From Ceratopteris richardii (Eukaryota > Streptophyta > Polypodiopsida > Polypodiales > Pteridaceae), in NCBI GenBank assembly GCA_020310875.1, contig CM035415.1, forward strand, positions 193,564,432 through 193,628,431: a stretch of 64,000 nucleotides of DNA. Reading direction: 5' to 3'. Below, piece by piece: positions 47,454 through 59,000 of the stretch; positions within the stretch are counted from its first letter, which is position 1, and each line of letters starts with the position of its first letter. The translations under genes were made by a program, and so were the position numbers. The notes below the pieces were generated by a model, which saw only the letters and a list, made by a program, of their open reading frames with translations, was not told the origin of the DNA and did no database searches.

Positions 47454-49574
47454 TTATTCATCATCCTCTGAGGTGTCTTGTTCTTCAATCTTTGATTGTT
47501 CTCTACCAAGCTTTGGAAAATCTTCTTCAAGATCATATGGTAAATTGATCTTCCTGCATGAATCTTCATACCATGAATTGTTCTCATCAAAAACTACATC
47601 TCTGCTTACCAAGAATCCTTTGTTGGTAGGGTTGTATAACCTGTAGCCCTTTTGATTGTTGTCATATCCAATAAATACACACCTTTCTGCCTTTGGATCC
47701 ATCTTGCCTCTAACCTGTGAAGGAACATGAGCAAAATCAATACATCCAAAAATTTTACAATGATCTAAGCTTGGTCTTCTTCCATTCCAAGCCTCATATG
47801 GAGTCATCCCATCAAGGAAACATAATACCTTGATCCAGATATTGAAGCTTCCTTGCTAGGTCCCCATACATCTGTATGAACCAACTCCAAGAGATCTCCA
47901 TGCATATAACCTTTCTTCATGAATGGTAACCTGTGAGACTTTCCAAATTAACATGCACTACACTTATAAATCATATGTTGTTTTGACAAATTAGGGAGTC
48001 CAAGTACACTTTGGTCCCTGCAAATTTGCTTTAATGACCTTTCACCAATATGTGCTAACCTTTTGTGCCATACTTCCAATTTTGTGAGTGTCTGACTACC
48101 ATAATTAAAGAGAGCAATGTTTCTAGTGTCCTGTAATTCAAATGTGAACAATCTACCTGTCTTTTGACCTTTTGCAATTCTTCTGAATCCTTGACTTGGA
48201 TCTTCAACAAATGCTCCTGCTTTTGTGAACCTGACTTGCAACCCTTTCTCTACTATCTGCCCAACACTTATCAAATTCTTTGTAATGGTAGGGACATAGA
48301 GTACCTTACTGAGTAGGTTGATGTTTCCATCAGGTGCTTTAACATTGCCTATTTTCTCCACAGGATGTTTTGTATCATCTCCTGTTTGTACCTCATGCTT
48401 ATTCCTTGGATCTTCTAAATCTGATAGGAGTGCCACATTTCCTGCCACATGATTTGAACAACTTGAATCTATGTAGAAAATATGCTCATCAGATTTACCT
48501 TTTGGCATAGCCATGTTCATGATCAATAATGAATCCTCTTTGTTTGAGTCTTCTGTGTAGTTATTGTAGTCTCTCCTTCCTTTGTAGGCCTCCTTGATAG
48601 TTTGAATGATTGTAGTTGTTGTAGTTGCCATGGTAGTTGTTGAACCTTCCTCTTGAGTAGCCATAACTTCCTCTATTGTATCCTCTGCCTCTTTGATTCC
48701 TGGAATTCCTAAAGCAATTTTTAGTTGTATGATTAGTTAATCCACAAATAGAACATGAGTTGGAGTCTTGGGATCTCCCCCTGCCTTGTCTACCTCCTCT
48801 TCCTCTACCTCTGCCATGTCTTCCTCTACCTGCATAGTTAGCTTGATATGTACCTGCTTCATCATCCACTTTCTTTGCCTTTCCTTTTTTATCTTTAGAC
48901 TTGCTTTTATCCGTGTATAAAGCTGAAGATTGATTACCTTTAGAGCTTTCTCCATTTTTGATAAGCTTTGCCTCTTGAGTAAGTAGTTGTCCAATGAGTG
49001 TGTTGAAATCAGGTACATGCATGTCCATGTACAAATCCATAGCTGTGGTGAATGCTTCCCACTTATCATCTGCCTTCAAGCCATTGATGACCTGCCTTAC
49101 AATTTGCTCTTCATCTATTACCTCTCCAATGCTTCCCAACTGATCCGCTATGTCCTTGAGCTTTGTGACAAAATCAGTCACATTTTGTTTGGGAGCCTTC
49201 TTGAGAGTTGTGAACTCCAGCCATAGTTGATGCTTCCTAGCTTTGGTACTTGAAGAAAAGAAAGCTTCAAGTGCATCCCACACTTCCTGAGATGTCTTAC
49301 AACTTCTAATGTGAGGCAACAAAAAATCTGAGATAGAGTTGAGGAGATAAGACCTTGCAAGTGCATCCTTGGAACACCATGTGCTCAATCTTTCTTGCTC
49401 TTCTTGTGTTGGTTGACTTTTGTTCCTGAAACTTGGCATAACTTCATCTCCAGCCACATAACCATATAAACTTCTACCTTGGAGATAAGCTTCCATCCTT
49501 AATGACCAAGCTGAGTAGTTACCTCTGTCCAATTTGTCAATTGATGAAGGAAATCCATCTGCCATGTTGTCCAA
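47454..49574 (-). pseudogene. E3b gag, protease and integrase with core deletion
   Basis: Gag starts at 49574 (MDNMADGFPSSIDKLDRGNY), with the zinc knuckle CSICGLTNHTTKNC. A one-base insertion near 48590 shifts the frame. The protease site reads YIDSSCSNH, so the essential Gly of DSG is Ser. After CSAC a stop (TAA where E3a has CAG) follows. About 370 bp are then deleted relative to E3a: the sequence jumps near 47815 from SGSRYYV to MTPYEAWNG, removing the second D and the E of the integrase core. The last part (47454-47807) has VFIGYD. Confidence 0.92.
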
Positions 49575-49578
49575 CCTT

Positions 49579-49590
49579 GCTCTGATACCA
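49579..49590 (-). other. Primer binding site of E3b (initiator Met-tRNA)
   Basis: The minus strand reads TGGTATCAGAGC, one base from the 5' LTR. It lies only five bases upstream of the gag ATG at 49574, an extremely short leader. Confidence 0.92.
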
Positions 49591-49591
49591 C

Positions 49592-50864
49592 TGTGAAGAG
49601 ATGGATAGGTATGTGCTTGAAGATGAAGAGGTGTTGCAAAATCCTTGATCTACACTAGCCAAATGAACTCCAGGAGTATATGGTGGGCCCTTTTAGCTTT
49701 CCAATGGATTTATTAGACACCCTATGTACCTTGGAAGATCACTCTCAAAAAGATAGATCAAAATAGATAAGTTGGAGTTAGCTCAGAGATGAAAACTTGC
49801 TATTCTTGGTTCATACACATGTCCAGTGTTGTACATAATTCTCTGAGCACAGCAGCAATTAGCTTAATTCCTCTTGGGGAAGTCTAGGTAGCTTAAAGAG
49901 CTAACTTTCAAGAGTAATCTCATAAAAAATAATGAACCACACACTGAGAATGAGTTTTAACAAATGATGACATCATCCCGATTTTCACGGGCTGCTACAG
50001 AAATAGACCAGAGAGCAGAAAAATCAACCTAACTCAAAATGTAGAACTTCAATGATTATGAAAATTTGTATGGTTATACTAGACAGTAAGCGGAATCCAA
50101 CAAGCTTTAAATCACTGAATTTGGATAAGGAACCACTGATAAACACCTCTGACAAGATTAGTGAAAAAGTCGGGTACCTGACAGAGAGGTGAAGATGAAC
50201 AGACCCTGTTGACTTCAAATGAACATAACTGAAGATTGCAACATGCAAATGACATGAAAATTTGTGAGAATATAGTAAACTTATAGAGCTAACTTTACCA
50301 AGTTAAATCACTGAAAAGGATGCACCAAGCTCAGAGAAAACATCTCTGCAAGCTGACTGAGAAAACTGAGAGTAATGGCAGTGAGTAGTACACTTCACAA
50401 CAACATGGAAAGATGAACTCAAATAATCATGAAAATGAAAAGTATATTGCTTGTACAATACAATGACTTACTGATACATATGTGTGCCTTGTAATCACAC
50501 CTTGATATGGCATAAAGCTCAGCTCTTGGAGGTCTTCACATAGGTCTCTCTAACCACGACTAAAACTGCCATCTATTTATAGTTGAGTTTGGGAGGCTAA
50601 CTTCCCTCAATCACTCTCCAATCAATCAATGATTGATTTGATTCTCTACCTACCACAAATCACGAATTCGTGGCTCCTCTTTCCATTCTTGATCAAGTGG
50701 ACTCAACCACTTAAGATTCTCTTACTTTTACATTAAGTAAACTCTTCAAAAGTTACAAGAGGTAGTTCACAAGTGAACTTTACATAGTCTTCATTTTAAA
50801 GCTTCTTTTATGACTTTGTGGGACTCAAGCCAATACTTAGGCTTGTCATAGACTTGCTCCAACA
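49592..50864 (-). repeat. 5' LTR of E3b
   Basis: 1273 bp. The minus-strand TATA box is near 50571-50580. It ends CCAACA at 50864, where G3 reverse transcriptase resumes. Confidence 0.94.
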
Positions 50865-51612
50865 CAATATGCATTGATTATAGCCCTTTACAAGATCACA
50901 ATAAAGAATAGATACCCTATTCCACGAATAGATGATCTCTTAGATAAGTTACGAGGATCTTGTGTCTTTAGTAAAATTGATCTTAAATCAAGTTACCATC
51001 AGATTTGTATGACACAAAGTGATATTTTCAAGACTGGATTTAGAACGCAAACTGGCCATTATGAATTTATGGTAATGCCCTTTGGAGTTTCTAATTCCCT
51101 TGCTACATTTGCGTGAATGATGAACAATATTTTTCTTGATTACCAAGCTTTTGTTCTTGTATTCTTTAATGATATACTTGTTTACAGTAAGAATGATAGT
51201 GAACATGAAGAGCATCTTGAAACATTTTTTCATTTGTTACAAGAGAACACACTTTATGCTAATCCTAAAAAGAGTTACTTCTTTCAGCGTAAGCTAGAAT
51301 ATTTAGGACATATTATTTCAAGTGAAGGTGTGCCTGTGGATCCAAAAAAGATTAGAGTTATAGTAGAATGGCCTACACCACAATCAATCAATGATGTTCG
51401 TTCTTTTCTTTGGTTGGCTAGTTTCTATAAGAAGTTTGTTCGAAATTTTTCTTATTTAGCATTGCCTCTTACCTTGTTGTTGAAATAGAAAATAAAATTT
51501 GCATGGGGACTTACTCAACAACAGTCCTTTGAAAAACTTAAACAAGCACTTTCACATGCACCTGTTTTACAATTACCTGATTTTTCACAACCCTTTCATG
51601 TCGTTACTGATG
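50865..51612 (+). pseudogene. G3 reverse transcriptase, after E3b
   Basis: Starts CIDY, then a frameshift, then [49 protein letters not shown]. The catalytic box is FFNDILVYS, so the first Asp of the DD pair is Asn and the enzyme would be inactive. It continues YLGHIISSEGVPVDPKKI and SFLWLASFYKKFVRNFS, then the RNase H start HVVTDAS, which is cut by the solo LTR. Stops occur at 51117 (TGA) and 51487 (TAG). Confidence 0.9.
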
Positions 51613-51617
51613 CTAGT
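51613..51617. other. Target site duplication of the solo LTR, left copy (CTAGT)
   Basis: CTAGT at 51613-51617 and again at 52455-52459. Confidence 0.95.
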
Positions 51618-52454
51618 TGTTTGTTATTGATCTTTGGAGTTGTCCTCTCCAATCATTTAGCATAAAGAATCAACAATACATCTTTATTTTGTCAATCCTG
51701 GAAGTATTCTTGAGACCACATCCCCTTCAAGATAATAGAATCCAAGAAATAAGAGAATAATGGCTGTATATTCTCAGAATAGTGAAAATGAAGAGGAATT
51801 TCTAGGGTTTGGATTATCTTGAGCAAATCTCCACCATTTTCTACAATCTTGGTGTCTATTGCATGCTATTTTATCAGCAGAACACAATTATGCAGTCAAA
51901 ATCAAAAAATATCACCTGCATCACACAGACAAGACAATCGCGATTTTGTGAAAATAGACGATTTTCAGCTCCAGCACCATTCTTCATCCACTCATCACTC
52001 AACACAACAGTCTTCAGCTCTCTTCATACACATTCAACAGATTTACACAATAGAAGCTCACAAATCTCCATGGATACACATGAATAAGACTCACAAATCA
52101 AAGAAACCACATAGAAGAGGAGAAAACACGATTTTCAGCAGAAATCTCCTTCTCTATTCACTTGGATAGCATGTGAACAAATGATTAACCAACCCCCTCA
52201 TAATAGAGGAAATTAGCTTATATACATTTTCAAGTGTCCCTTTTCACACTTGAATTTTGGTCCTTTCCTCTATTATTCTAAAAATATGCTATCTAGGCGT
52301 TTCCAAAAATTCTAGAAAAAATACATAAGATTCTATTCTACATAAGGAAGACTCTTCCTTATTTTTACAACAGTTGCATAAATATTTTTACAAATTTCTA
52401 TCATTTTACAATTATTTTCCTTCAAAAAGGTTTCCAAAAATGCATCTTCCAACA
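51618..52454 (-). repeat. Solo LTR of the G1 family
   Basis: 837 bp, TGTTTG to CCAACA, matching the G1 LTR (18175-19008) throughout and flanked by a perfect CTAGT duplication. It is inserted in G3 RNase H, whose frame continues across it (HVVTDAS, then GSGIGTVLMQ). A lone LTR with intact duplication is the expected product of recombination between the two LTRs of a full element. Confidence 0.95.
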
Positions 52455-52459
52455 CTAGT

Positions 52460-52808
52460 GGTTCAGGAATAGGTACTGTTTTAATGCAAAATGACCATCC
52501 CATTGCATTTGAGAGTAGGAAGCTTAAGCCTTCATAAAAGAATTGTAGTACGTATGATAAAAAATTGTTAGCAGTTGTGCATGCTCTATCAACCTTTAAT
52601 CTCTGATAGGCATCGTAAATGGGCATCATCCAATGTCAGCCTGGTAAAGCTAATGTTGTAGCTGATGTTCTTCATCGTTTTCCTTTGCATTCTGTTGTTT
52701 TGAATAATATTTCGACCATCCAAATTCATTCTTTTCAAGAAATGGTTTCCACTTATGCATCTGATTTGTATTTTTCACATGCATGGCATGATTTCACCAA
52801 TGGTGCAT
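52460..52808 (+). pseudogene. G3 RNase H end, cut by the G4 LTR
   Basis: GSGIGTVLMQNDHPIAFESR, then stops, STYDKKLLAVVHAL, and QPGKANVVADVLHRFPL, which is the end of Gypsy RNase H and its connection. Sequence changes to the G4 LTR at about 52809. Integrase and the 3' LTR of G3 are not in the window. Confidence 0.85.
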
Positions 52809-53529
52809 TGTTGGCAGTAGCCTTGGTACACCAGGACTTACAAGACGTGAAAGTCAAAGAAGGGAGTCAGAGCGAAGGGACAGCACAAGCAAACAGGGCA
52901 GTCAAAGAAGATCTGGCAAGTAGGCCAATATTTTTTCAAGACATTAATGCAAATCAAAGAGATGGACATGCAGGGAGGAAGAGCAAGTAGGGAGCTCGAA
53001 GATATGTATGGCAGATCACTAGAAGAAATCCCTACAACAACAGTGATTTTTATCACTAACAATCATTGTAAATATCATTTCACATTTTTGTAGCTCCATT
53101 TTGTGCAAGCCAAGGAGTCCTTGAGCTTGAGGAGCCTTAGAAGTAGTTGCGTACCAATTTTCGTATTTTTTAGATCTCGTTTGAGCCCCCAACTAAGCCG
53201 TGGAACCTAATTTTTAACTAGGCCGGACACTAGGTCTGGACAGGGCCAAAACCTAGTCAAAAACTATAAAAAGAGCTAGAGAGCTCATTTTTGGGGGGTT
53301 AGATTGTAATTGAAACGAACTTGTAAGAGCATTTTGAAAGTAATCTAAAAGCTCCATTGATTCTCACTCTTTGTCTTGCCTTGTGTGCGCGTGTGTGTGT
53401 ATGTGTGTGCATGCTTGTGTGCTTCTCACTCACGCACTTGTACCGCCACTTGCTCGAGGTCTTCATACCATCCTCACGTCTTCCCGGATTGACATTAAAG
53501 GAGGTGCTACTCATCATTGAGCTACACCA
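52809..53529 (+). repeat. 5' LTR of G4
   Basis: About 721 bp. The right end CA (53528-53529) is fixed by the primer site; the left end (TGTTGGCAG) is approximate. A TATA box TATAAAAAG at 53265-53274 lies about 265 bases before the end. A TG-rich run (GTGTGTGT) lies near 53390. Confidence 0.8.
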
Positions 53530-53534
53530 AATTT

Positions 53535-53552
53535 TGGCGCCGTTGCCGGGGA
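53535..53552 (+). other. Primer binding site of G4 (Asp-type)
   Basis: TGGCGCCGTTGCCGGGGA, identical to G1 (18152-18169), five bases after the LTR end. Confidence 0.94.
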
Positions 53553-53904
53553 TCGAGCTTTGAGGACGAGCGTGTGATGGTAAGACGTAGAGTTGACGCG
53601 TTGGAGTTGTAGGTATTTTCTTCACTCTCATCGATTTTCTTTTACTTTCTTTACCATCTTCATTCCCATCATCATCATCACCATCTCCCACCTCCATCTC
53701 CATCATCGCGAAAATTTCAGTTTTTTGACTATATCCCCATCTCCACCTCATTTCCCTCATTTCACTTGTGAGAGAGAGCGAGAGAGCGAATTTGCATGTG
53801 CTGTTTTTTGCATGTTTTGTGAGCATTCTGCAGGTACAGGCCGCATCATCGTCCCCAACACTCTGCGCAGGTACGGAAATCTGAGTAATTGTCTGTGTGT
53901 CGCC

Positions 53905-54536
53905 GAGCTCAGTCAATCGCGATCGACTGAAAAATTGCTCTAATTGCTAAACAAAGTGCATATCCATGACCTACAGGCCTAGAGCTTCCCAAAAATGTGT
54001 TTAGTTTTTTGAAATTCCACAGATTTCTGTCAATCGCGATCGCTCTGTCAATCGCGATCGACAAACCACGACGGACAGACCTGTCAATCGCGATCGACAC
54101 GTCAATCGCGACCGACAGCCCACGACGGCTCTGTCAATCGCGACCGACAGAGTCAACGACCCTTTGACCACGACTGACGGATCATACGCGCGACACGTGT
54201 CAATCGCGATCGAGTCATCAATCGCGATTGACTCATCAATCGCGACCGACACAGTCAATGACTGTTTGACCACGACGGACAGACCACGACGGCTCTGTCA
54301 ATCGTGACCGACACGGTCAACGACTGTTTGACCACGACCGACCGACCTGTCAATCGCGATCGACTCATCAATCGCGACCGACAGAGTCAACGACCCTTTG
54401 ACCACGACTGATTGACTTTTCGTAACCCCTGTCAATCGCGACTGACCAGTCAATCGCGACTGACAGCCACGACGGACCTGCCAATCGCGATCGACACGTC
54501 GATCGCGACTGACCTGTCAATCGCGACCGACAGAAT
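53905..54536 (+). repeat. Array of ATCGCGAT-centred palindromes in the G4 leader
   Basis: About 17 copies of GTCAATCGCGAYYGAC-like units at irregular spacing, mixed with four copies of a longer block (AGTCAACGAC, CTTTGACCACGA). Many units can pair with the next because GTC and GAC ends are complementary. The array is rich in CpG compared with the surrounding DNA and is non-coding. Minus-strand frames rich in IAID repeats are artefacts. Confidence 0.92.
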
Positions 54537-55035
54537 TTGCGAACGCGTTAGAAGGGCAAATTAGGTCAAATTTTCAAGGCAAAATTATTGGTCTAAATTT
54601 TGACTAAGTGTGGGACAAACACTAGGGTGTAGTAAAGTTGACCATACCCAGGGGGATCAAAGTTAGGGGTCTTTAGAATTATTTCCTAAAAGTCACAATG
54701 CAAATATGTGTTTGTGTCACATGAATGAAAGTGGTTGGTTTTGTCCTTTGAATATAAGCATTGAGCTAACCGTGGGACTTTTATAGGTCCATTGAGAGCA
54801 ACTTGGAGCATACAAAGCAAGGTTTCTTTGCAAGCTTGAGAACCGGGTTCTTGAGCACCATAAAGCAAGGGATCAACAAGTAAGGTTGGAATATTCTCAA
54901 CTCCCTCTGTCATTTCCTAGCTCAAGCTAAGAACGACTAGTGATAGGAGTAAGCCAGGGCGACAGTAGGCAGTTATCAAGTGAAGACTACCTAAAAACTC
55001 AAGTTCAAGTTAAAAACATAATCTCTGTACTGTCG
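54537..55035 (+). other. Rest of the G4 leader before E4
   Basis: Non-coding. No frame above 75 codons. The leader continues at 61493. Confidence 0.7.
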
Positions 55036-55040
55036 ATAAC
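55036..55040. other. Target site duplication of E4, left copy (ATAAC)
   Basis: ATAAC at 55036-55040 and again at 61488-61492. Confidence 0.94.
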
Positions 55041-56065
55041 TAATGGAGAGTGTTAATCTCCAAAAGAACAACCTACTCTTGAATTTAGAACACCTCTATA
55101 TCAAGAGTAAGTCAAAACCTTCACTAAATTTGAGGTCCAATCTCCAAATTATCAAAATTAAGAAAATCTGTGAAGAAGATGAAACACAGAAAAGTCTGCT
55201 GCAGAATTTCTTCACATTGACTTATCAAACATGTAAAGTTTTTGATGAAACTTTATACGAATCATCTCCTAGGGATTGCGCAACACCTCCAAGTTAAATT
55301 ACTTCAAAAGCTATAGTATAACTTGAGAAATCCATTTCACAAGTTACCTATGTCAGAAACTGTTACTCAGAACAGTCGATTCTACACCCCTAACTTCTTA
55401 ACTTTGGTTCTCACAATGTCGAACCCGTTTTGCCAAATCCTTTTGACTGAAGATAGCTTATCTCTCAACTTAGATTTTAAGCTATCATATGTGTAAAACT
55501 TTACACTGTGCGCTGAGCACTACTCATTTCTTTGGACTCGAAAAGTGCGCCTGTTTCAGAGAGCTGTAAACACTCAATACATGTGAATGTTCCTACCAGC
55601 AATTCTCTTCACCTGTTTACAATTAGACTCTGAAATTCAAACCACAAACTCATCAACTAACAACTTAGATATCCTCAAAAGGATTTCACAAATGATCTAC
55701 CACAGACGGAGTAGACGCAGAAACATCGGGCGCAACATTTCCTTCATTTCATGAGTAGACTACAACTGAAAAGTGAGAGAGACTTCAACTTCTTTCTCAA
55801 CTGTCTATTGACATTTACAATCACTAATTTCTCTATTCCTATGCTCATACATGGTCTCTCTTTGTCTTCTCTCTTCTGCTCTCTATCTTTGCCCGACATT
55901 TTTCAAAAGTATTTATAGACATCTATGTACAAACTCTCATCAAAACATAAGTATATGTAACCTATGTCAAAACTAATGTACATATGTGTACATGTCCTTC
56001 ACTCTTGTGAATGTATCCATTTTCTTCACTCCAAATCTTCAATTGGTGATTGATATGCACCAACA
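55041..56065 (-). repeat. 3' LTR of E4
   Basis: 1025 bp, TAATGGAG to CCAACA on the + strand. The minus-strand TATA box (CTATAAATAC) is near 55910-55919. Confidence 0.95.
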
Positions 56066-56076
56066 GCTCCCCCTCA
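56066..56076 (-). other. Polypurine tract of E4, overlapping the stop codon
   Basis: The minus strand reads TGAGGGGGAGC directly before the LTR; the TGA is the polyprotein stop. Confidence 0.88.
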
Positions 56077-59000
56077 ATCATCAATTGAGGTTTCTCCTTT
56101 CTTCTTTATACCTGCCATGTCCTTAAACTTCTGTAGCTTTGGTCCATCCAAGCTCTTTGTAAGCATATCAGCTATCTGATCCTTTGTTGAAGTATGTATG
56201 ACTTCAATCTCCTTATCCATCACTTTCTCTCTTAGGAAGTGATACTGAATCTCAATGTGTTTGGTCCTGGCATGAAAAACAGGATTAGCAGCTAAATACA
56301 ATGAACTCATGTTATCTCCATATATGATTGGTACTCCATGCACAATGTCAAGACTCTTCATCAAGGTCTTAACCCAAATTACTTCTTTTGCAGCTTCAAC
56401 CATGCCTTTATACTCTGCTTCTGTAGAAGATAAAGCAACTGTATGTTGCTTCTTGGAACACCATGAGATAAGTTTATCTCCCACATAACACATGTACCCA
56501 AATGTAGATCTTCTATCATCTGGATTACCTGCCCAATCTGCATCACTATAAATTTTGATATTTGTATCTGAGGTAAACCCATAATACAAACCTTCATTGA
56601 GTGTACCCTTAATGTACCTCAACACCCTTTGTCCTGCAATCCAATGTTCTTTCCTTGGGCAATGCATAAATTGAGACAAAACCCCTACTGCATATGATAA
56701 ATCAGGTCTAGTTAGAGTAGCATAGATAAGGCTACCAACCAAACTCTGATATTGTCTCATGTCCTTGAATTCTTCACCTCCATACTTACTCAATTTGTGA
56801 TTCACCTCCATTGGTGTAGGTGCTACCCTGCAATCATCCATTTTAAACTTGATTAACAAGTTCTTCAAATACCTTTCTTGGGTCACAAATACTCCATGTT
56901 GAGTATATGTAATCTCCATGCCCAAGAAGTATGACAAGTCTCCCAAGTCACTTATCTTGAACTCCTTTTCCATTTGCCTCTTGAGCTTTTGTATTCCTTC
57001 TTCATCTGTACCTGTAAGAATTATATCATCAACATATATGCACATGTATATGAAACCATTTTCACTTGCCTTGACAAGCAAGCTACTATCTGCTTTAGAC
57101 ACCTGAAAACCAAGTTCTTTTAGGAACTTCACAAGTCTATAGTTCCATGCCCTTGGGGCCTGCTTCAAGCCATATAAAGCTCTCTTGAGCTTGCACACAT
57201 GATCTGGATACCTTTTATCTCTGAACCCTTGAGGTTGCTCCATGAATACATCATCTGAAATATAACCATTCAAAAAAGCATTCTTTACATCAAGTTGACA
57301 TAGCTTCCAACCTTTACATGCAGCAATAGCAATAAGTGTCCTTATGGTTGTCATCTTTGCCACAGGACTATAGGTCTCATCATAATCAATACCATATGTT
57401 TGAGCAAACCCTTTGACAACAAGTCTAGCTTTGTATCTAGACACACTTCCATCTGCAAACCTTTTTGTCTTGTAGACCCATTTGCATCCAATAATCTTCT
57501 GACTATTTGGTTTAGGAACCAAATCCCAAGTTTGATTCTCCAATAGTGCATCATATTCCTCCTGCATAGCACTCTCCCATTTTTCCTTACCTTTTGCCTC
57601 TTCATATGTAGAAGGGTCTTCATCTGTATTCACCATATAAGCATAATCTTTTGTGGCTAGAAATGAAGTATCATAACTATACCTTGTAGGTTGCCACCTA
57701 TTTCTTGTTGACCTTCTGAGTTCTCCACTCCTTGAGGTTTCTGGCTCTTCACATTCAGGATCAAATCTTGGTGTCTCTTCCACCTCAACCTGCACTTCAT
57801 TATTCTCTTGCTCATCAAATATTTGAACTTTTGATTTACCTTTTCTTTGATTCACTTCTTCTTCATCACCTGTATTAATGTTGATTGTACCTGCATACCA
57901 AGTACTTTGTTCATCAAATGTAACATCTTTAGAAACCATAAATTGTTTTGTTGATGGACTCCACAACCTATAGCCCATCTGCTTGTCATCATAGCCAATG
58001 AAAACATACTTTTCAGCTTTGGGTTCCAACTTGTGTCTTAATTGTGATGGCACAAATGCATATGCCACACACCCAAATACTCTGCAATGATCCAAGGTAG
58101 GTCTCTTACCCCACCAAGCCTCATATGGTGTCATACCCTGCAAGGCTTTACATGGTAACCTATTGACCAAATAAGTGGCTGTATTTACAGCCTCAGCCCA
58201 CAAATAATTAGGGCAATTTTTCTCCTTCATCATGGATCTTGCAAACTCAACAAGAGTTCTATTTCTCCTTTCTGCAACACCATTTTGTTGAGGAGAGTAC
58301 CTGCAAGTAATTTCCCTTTTTATACCTGCATTCCATAAGTAATCACTGAACTCATTTGAGAAATACTCTCCCCCTCCATCTGATCTTAGTCTCTTCAACT
58401 TATGTCCTGTAATTCTTTCTGCATATGCATGATAGTGTTTAAATGTATTAAACACTTCTGACTTATCTTTGATCACATAGATAGTGATCCACCTAGTAGC
58501 ATCATCAACATAAATCACATAATACCTTGATCCATTTATACTGAAATCTTTTGATGGTCCCCACACATCTGTGTGTACCAATTCAAGCTTCTCTGAATGC
58601 ATAAAACCATGCTTGGAATATGAATGTTTATGAGCCTTACCTAATTGACATGCCTCACATTTGTATGTCATATGTTGACCTGCAACATTAGGCAATCCAA
58701 GCACTGAACCATTGTTAACCATATCTTTAATACCTCTTTCATTGAAATGTCCAAGCCTCTTGTGCCAAAGATCTAACTCAGAGATCTTGTGTCCTCCATA
58801 TGTGAACATTGCATGACCAATGTTACCTTGAATCTTCAATGTAAATAGTCTTCCTTCTTTTTTTCCTGAAACAATCTGTTTATACCCTTGGCTAGGGTCT
58901 TCCACATATACTCCATCATTAGTGAACCTTACTTCATATCCCTTTTCAACAATTTGACCTACACTTATCAAATTCTTAGGGATTGTAGGAACATACAAGA

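Larger units (their letters stand above)
44429..50864 (-). mobile_element. E3b: Copia retrotransposon inserted in G3 reverse transcriptase
   Basis: 6436 bp with two LTRs (1270 and 1273 bp). Flanks are GAATA (44424-44428) and CAATA (50865-50869), a 5-bp duplication with one substitution. It has an initiator-Met primer site at 49579-49590 and a polypurine tract at 45699-45708. The LTRs differ at many sites, so it is older than E1 and E4. Defects: integrase core deletion, protease DSS, stops and shifts. Confidence 0.93.

Noticed and set aside
53909..54273. Minus-strand frames with repeated IAIDRS peptides
   Set aside because: Produced by the ATCGCGAT array in the G4 leader; G4 runs on the + strand.
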